Positions 6,192-6,327 of a DNA stretch of 6,327 bases are shown piece by piece. The notes under the pieces were generated by a model that searched no databases, had not been told where the DNA came from, and saw nothing but the letters and a program-made list of their open reading frames with translations. Made by a program: the position numbers and the translations under genes. Every line of letters starts with the position of its first letter. Position 1 is the stretch's first letter. Origin of the DNA: Candidatus Poseidoniales archaeon (GTDB lineage Archaea > Thermoplasmatota > Poseidoniia > Poseidoniales > Poseidoniaceae); assembly GCA_003602665.1 (NCBI GenBank), contig QQSG01000048.1, positions 1 to 6,327 on the forward strand, written 5' to 3'.

Positions 6192-6327
6192 ATTTGTTCT
6201 TCGTTATTTCAAACATGTTTTTCATGAAAATAATTTCTAAAAGAAAATATCTTTGTCAATATTTTACATAAAATGGGATACTTGGGATAGACCCCCTTAC
6301 TTCCACTGGAATAAAACACTACTAATC
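6192..6327 (-). promoter_or_regulatory. AT-rich upstream region of the ferredoxin operon
   Basis: These 136 bases hold no convincing gene on either strand; the longest open stretch is about 39 codons with no family features. Bases 6192-6272 are very AT-rich. On the minus strand AATTATTTTC (6225-6234) could act as a TATA box, placing transcription near 6205 with a leader of about 14 bases. A second AT-rich cluster lies at 6250-6272. The right end (6274-6327) is less AT-rich and may belong to the control region of a gene beyond the window. Confidence 0.4.
6211..6230. promoter_or_regulatory. Two abutting CATG-centred palindromes, possible operator
   Basis: AAACATGTTT (6211-6220) and TTTTCATGAAAA (6219-6230) are both perfect inverted repeats and share two bases. 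They lie 20-39 bases upstream of the first ferredoxin ATG, overlapping the likely core promoter. That is where a dimeric repressor would block transcription. Confidence 0.4.

Overview
The window looks like a compact chromosomal segment from an archaeon, most plausibly a marine euryarchaeon of the Poseidoniia (Marine Group II) type. This placement is an inference. It rests on several things: strong GGAGGTGAT-type ribosome sites, AT-rich TATA-like boxes in short gaps instead of -35/-10 pairs, a free-standing AlaX tRNA-editing protein, and a small dicluster ferredoxin in the same gene string as a Rossmann flavoprotein-like gene. No single marker proves it, and a bacterium is not strictly excluded. 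I saw no rRNA, tRNA, CRISPR array, transposase or attachment site.

Layout. The left part (1-2832, plus strand) holds the C-terminal end of an unrecognised acidic protein, then a two-helix membrane protein with a long Glu-rich cytosolic tail, then an unrecognised 677-residue soluble protein. The last two are tightly coupled: the stop of the first lies inside the ribosome site of the second. The 677-residue gene has codon use typical of heavy expression (28 AAG to 6 AAG-synonymous AAA Lys codons, no ATA, no AGG). It meets a minus-strand site-2-protease-like M50 metalloprotease tail to tail, with a 4-base overlap of the two stop codons.

The protease gene is divergent from a plus-strand gene for a small zinc-ribbon protein (about 3802-4500). 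That gene converges on a minus-strand operon read right to left: ferredoxin, FAD/NAD-binding oxidoreductase-like protein, AlaX. The oxidoreductase and AlaX overlap by ATGA. The oxidoreductase has no ATG, GTG or TTG that would keep its nucleotide-binding glycine motif. It therefore either starts at ATT or is joined to the ferredoxin by a frameshift, real or artefactual. Two abutting perfect CATG-centred palindromes lie just upstream of the ferredoxin, where an operator would be expected.

The ferredoxin could pass electrons to the flavoprotein-like partner, while AlaX clears mischarged tRNA(Ala); the shared operon does not by itself show a shared pathway. The best candidate for something undescribed is the pair at 233-2832: a membrane-anchored acidic protein with a probably abundant soluble partner of no family I recognise.
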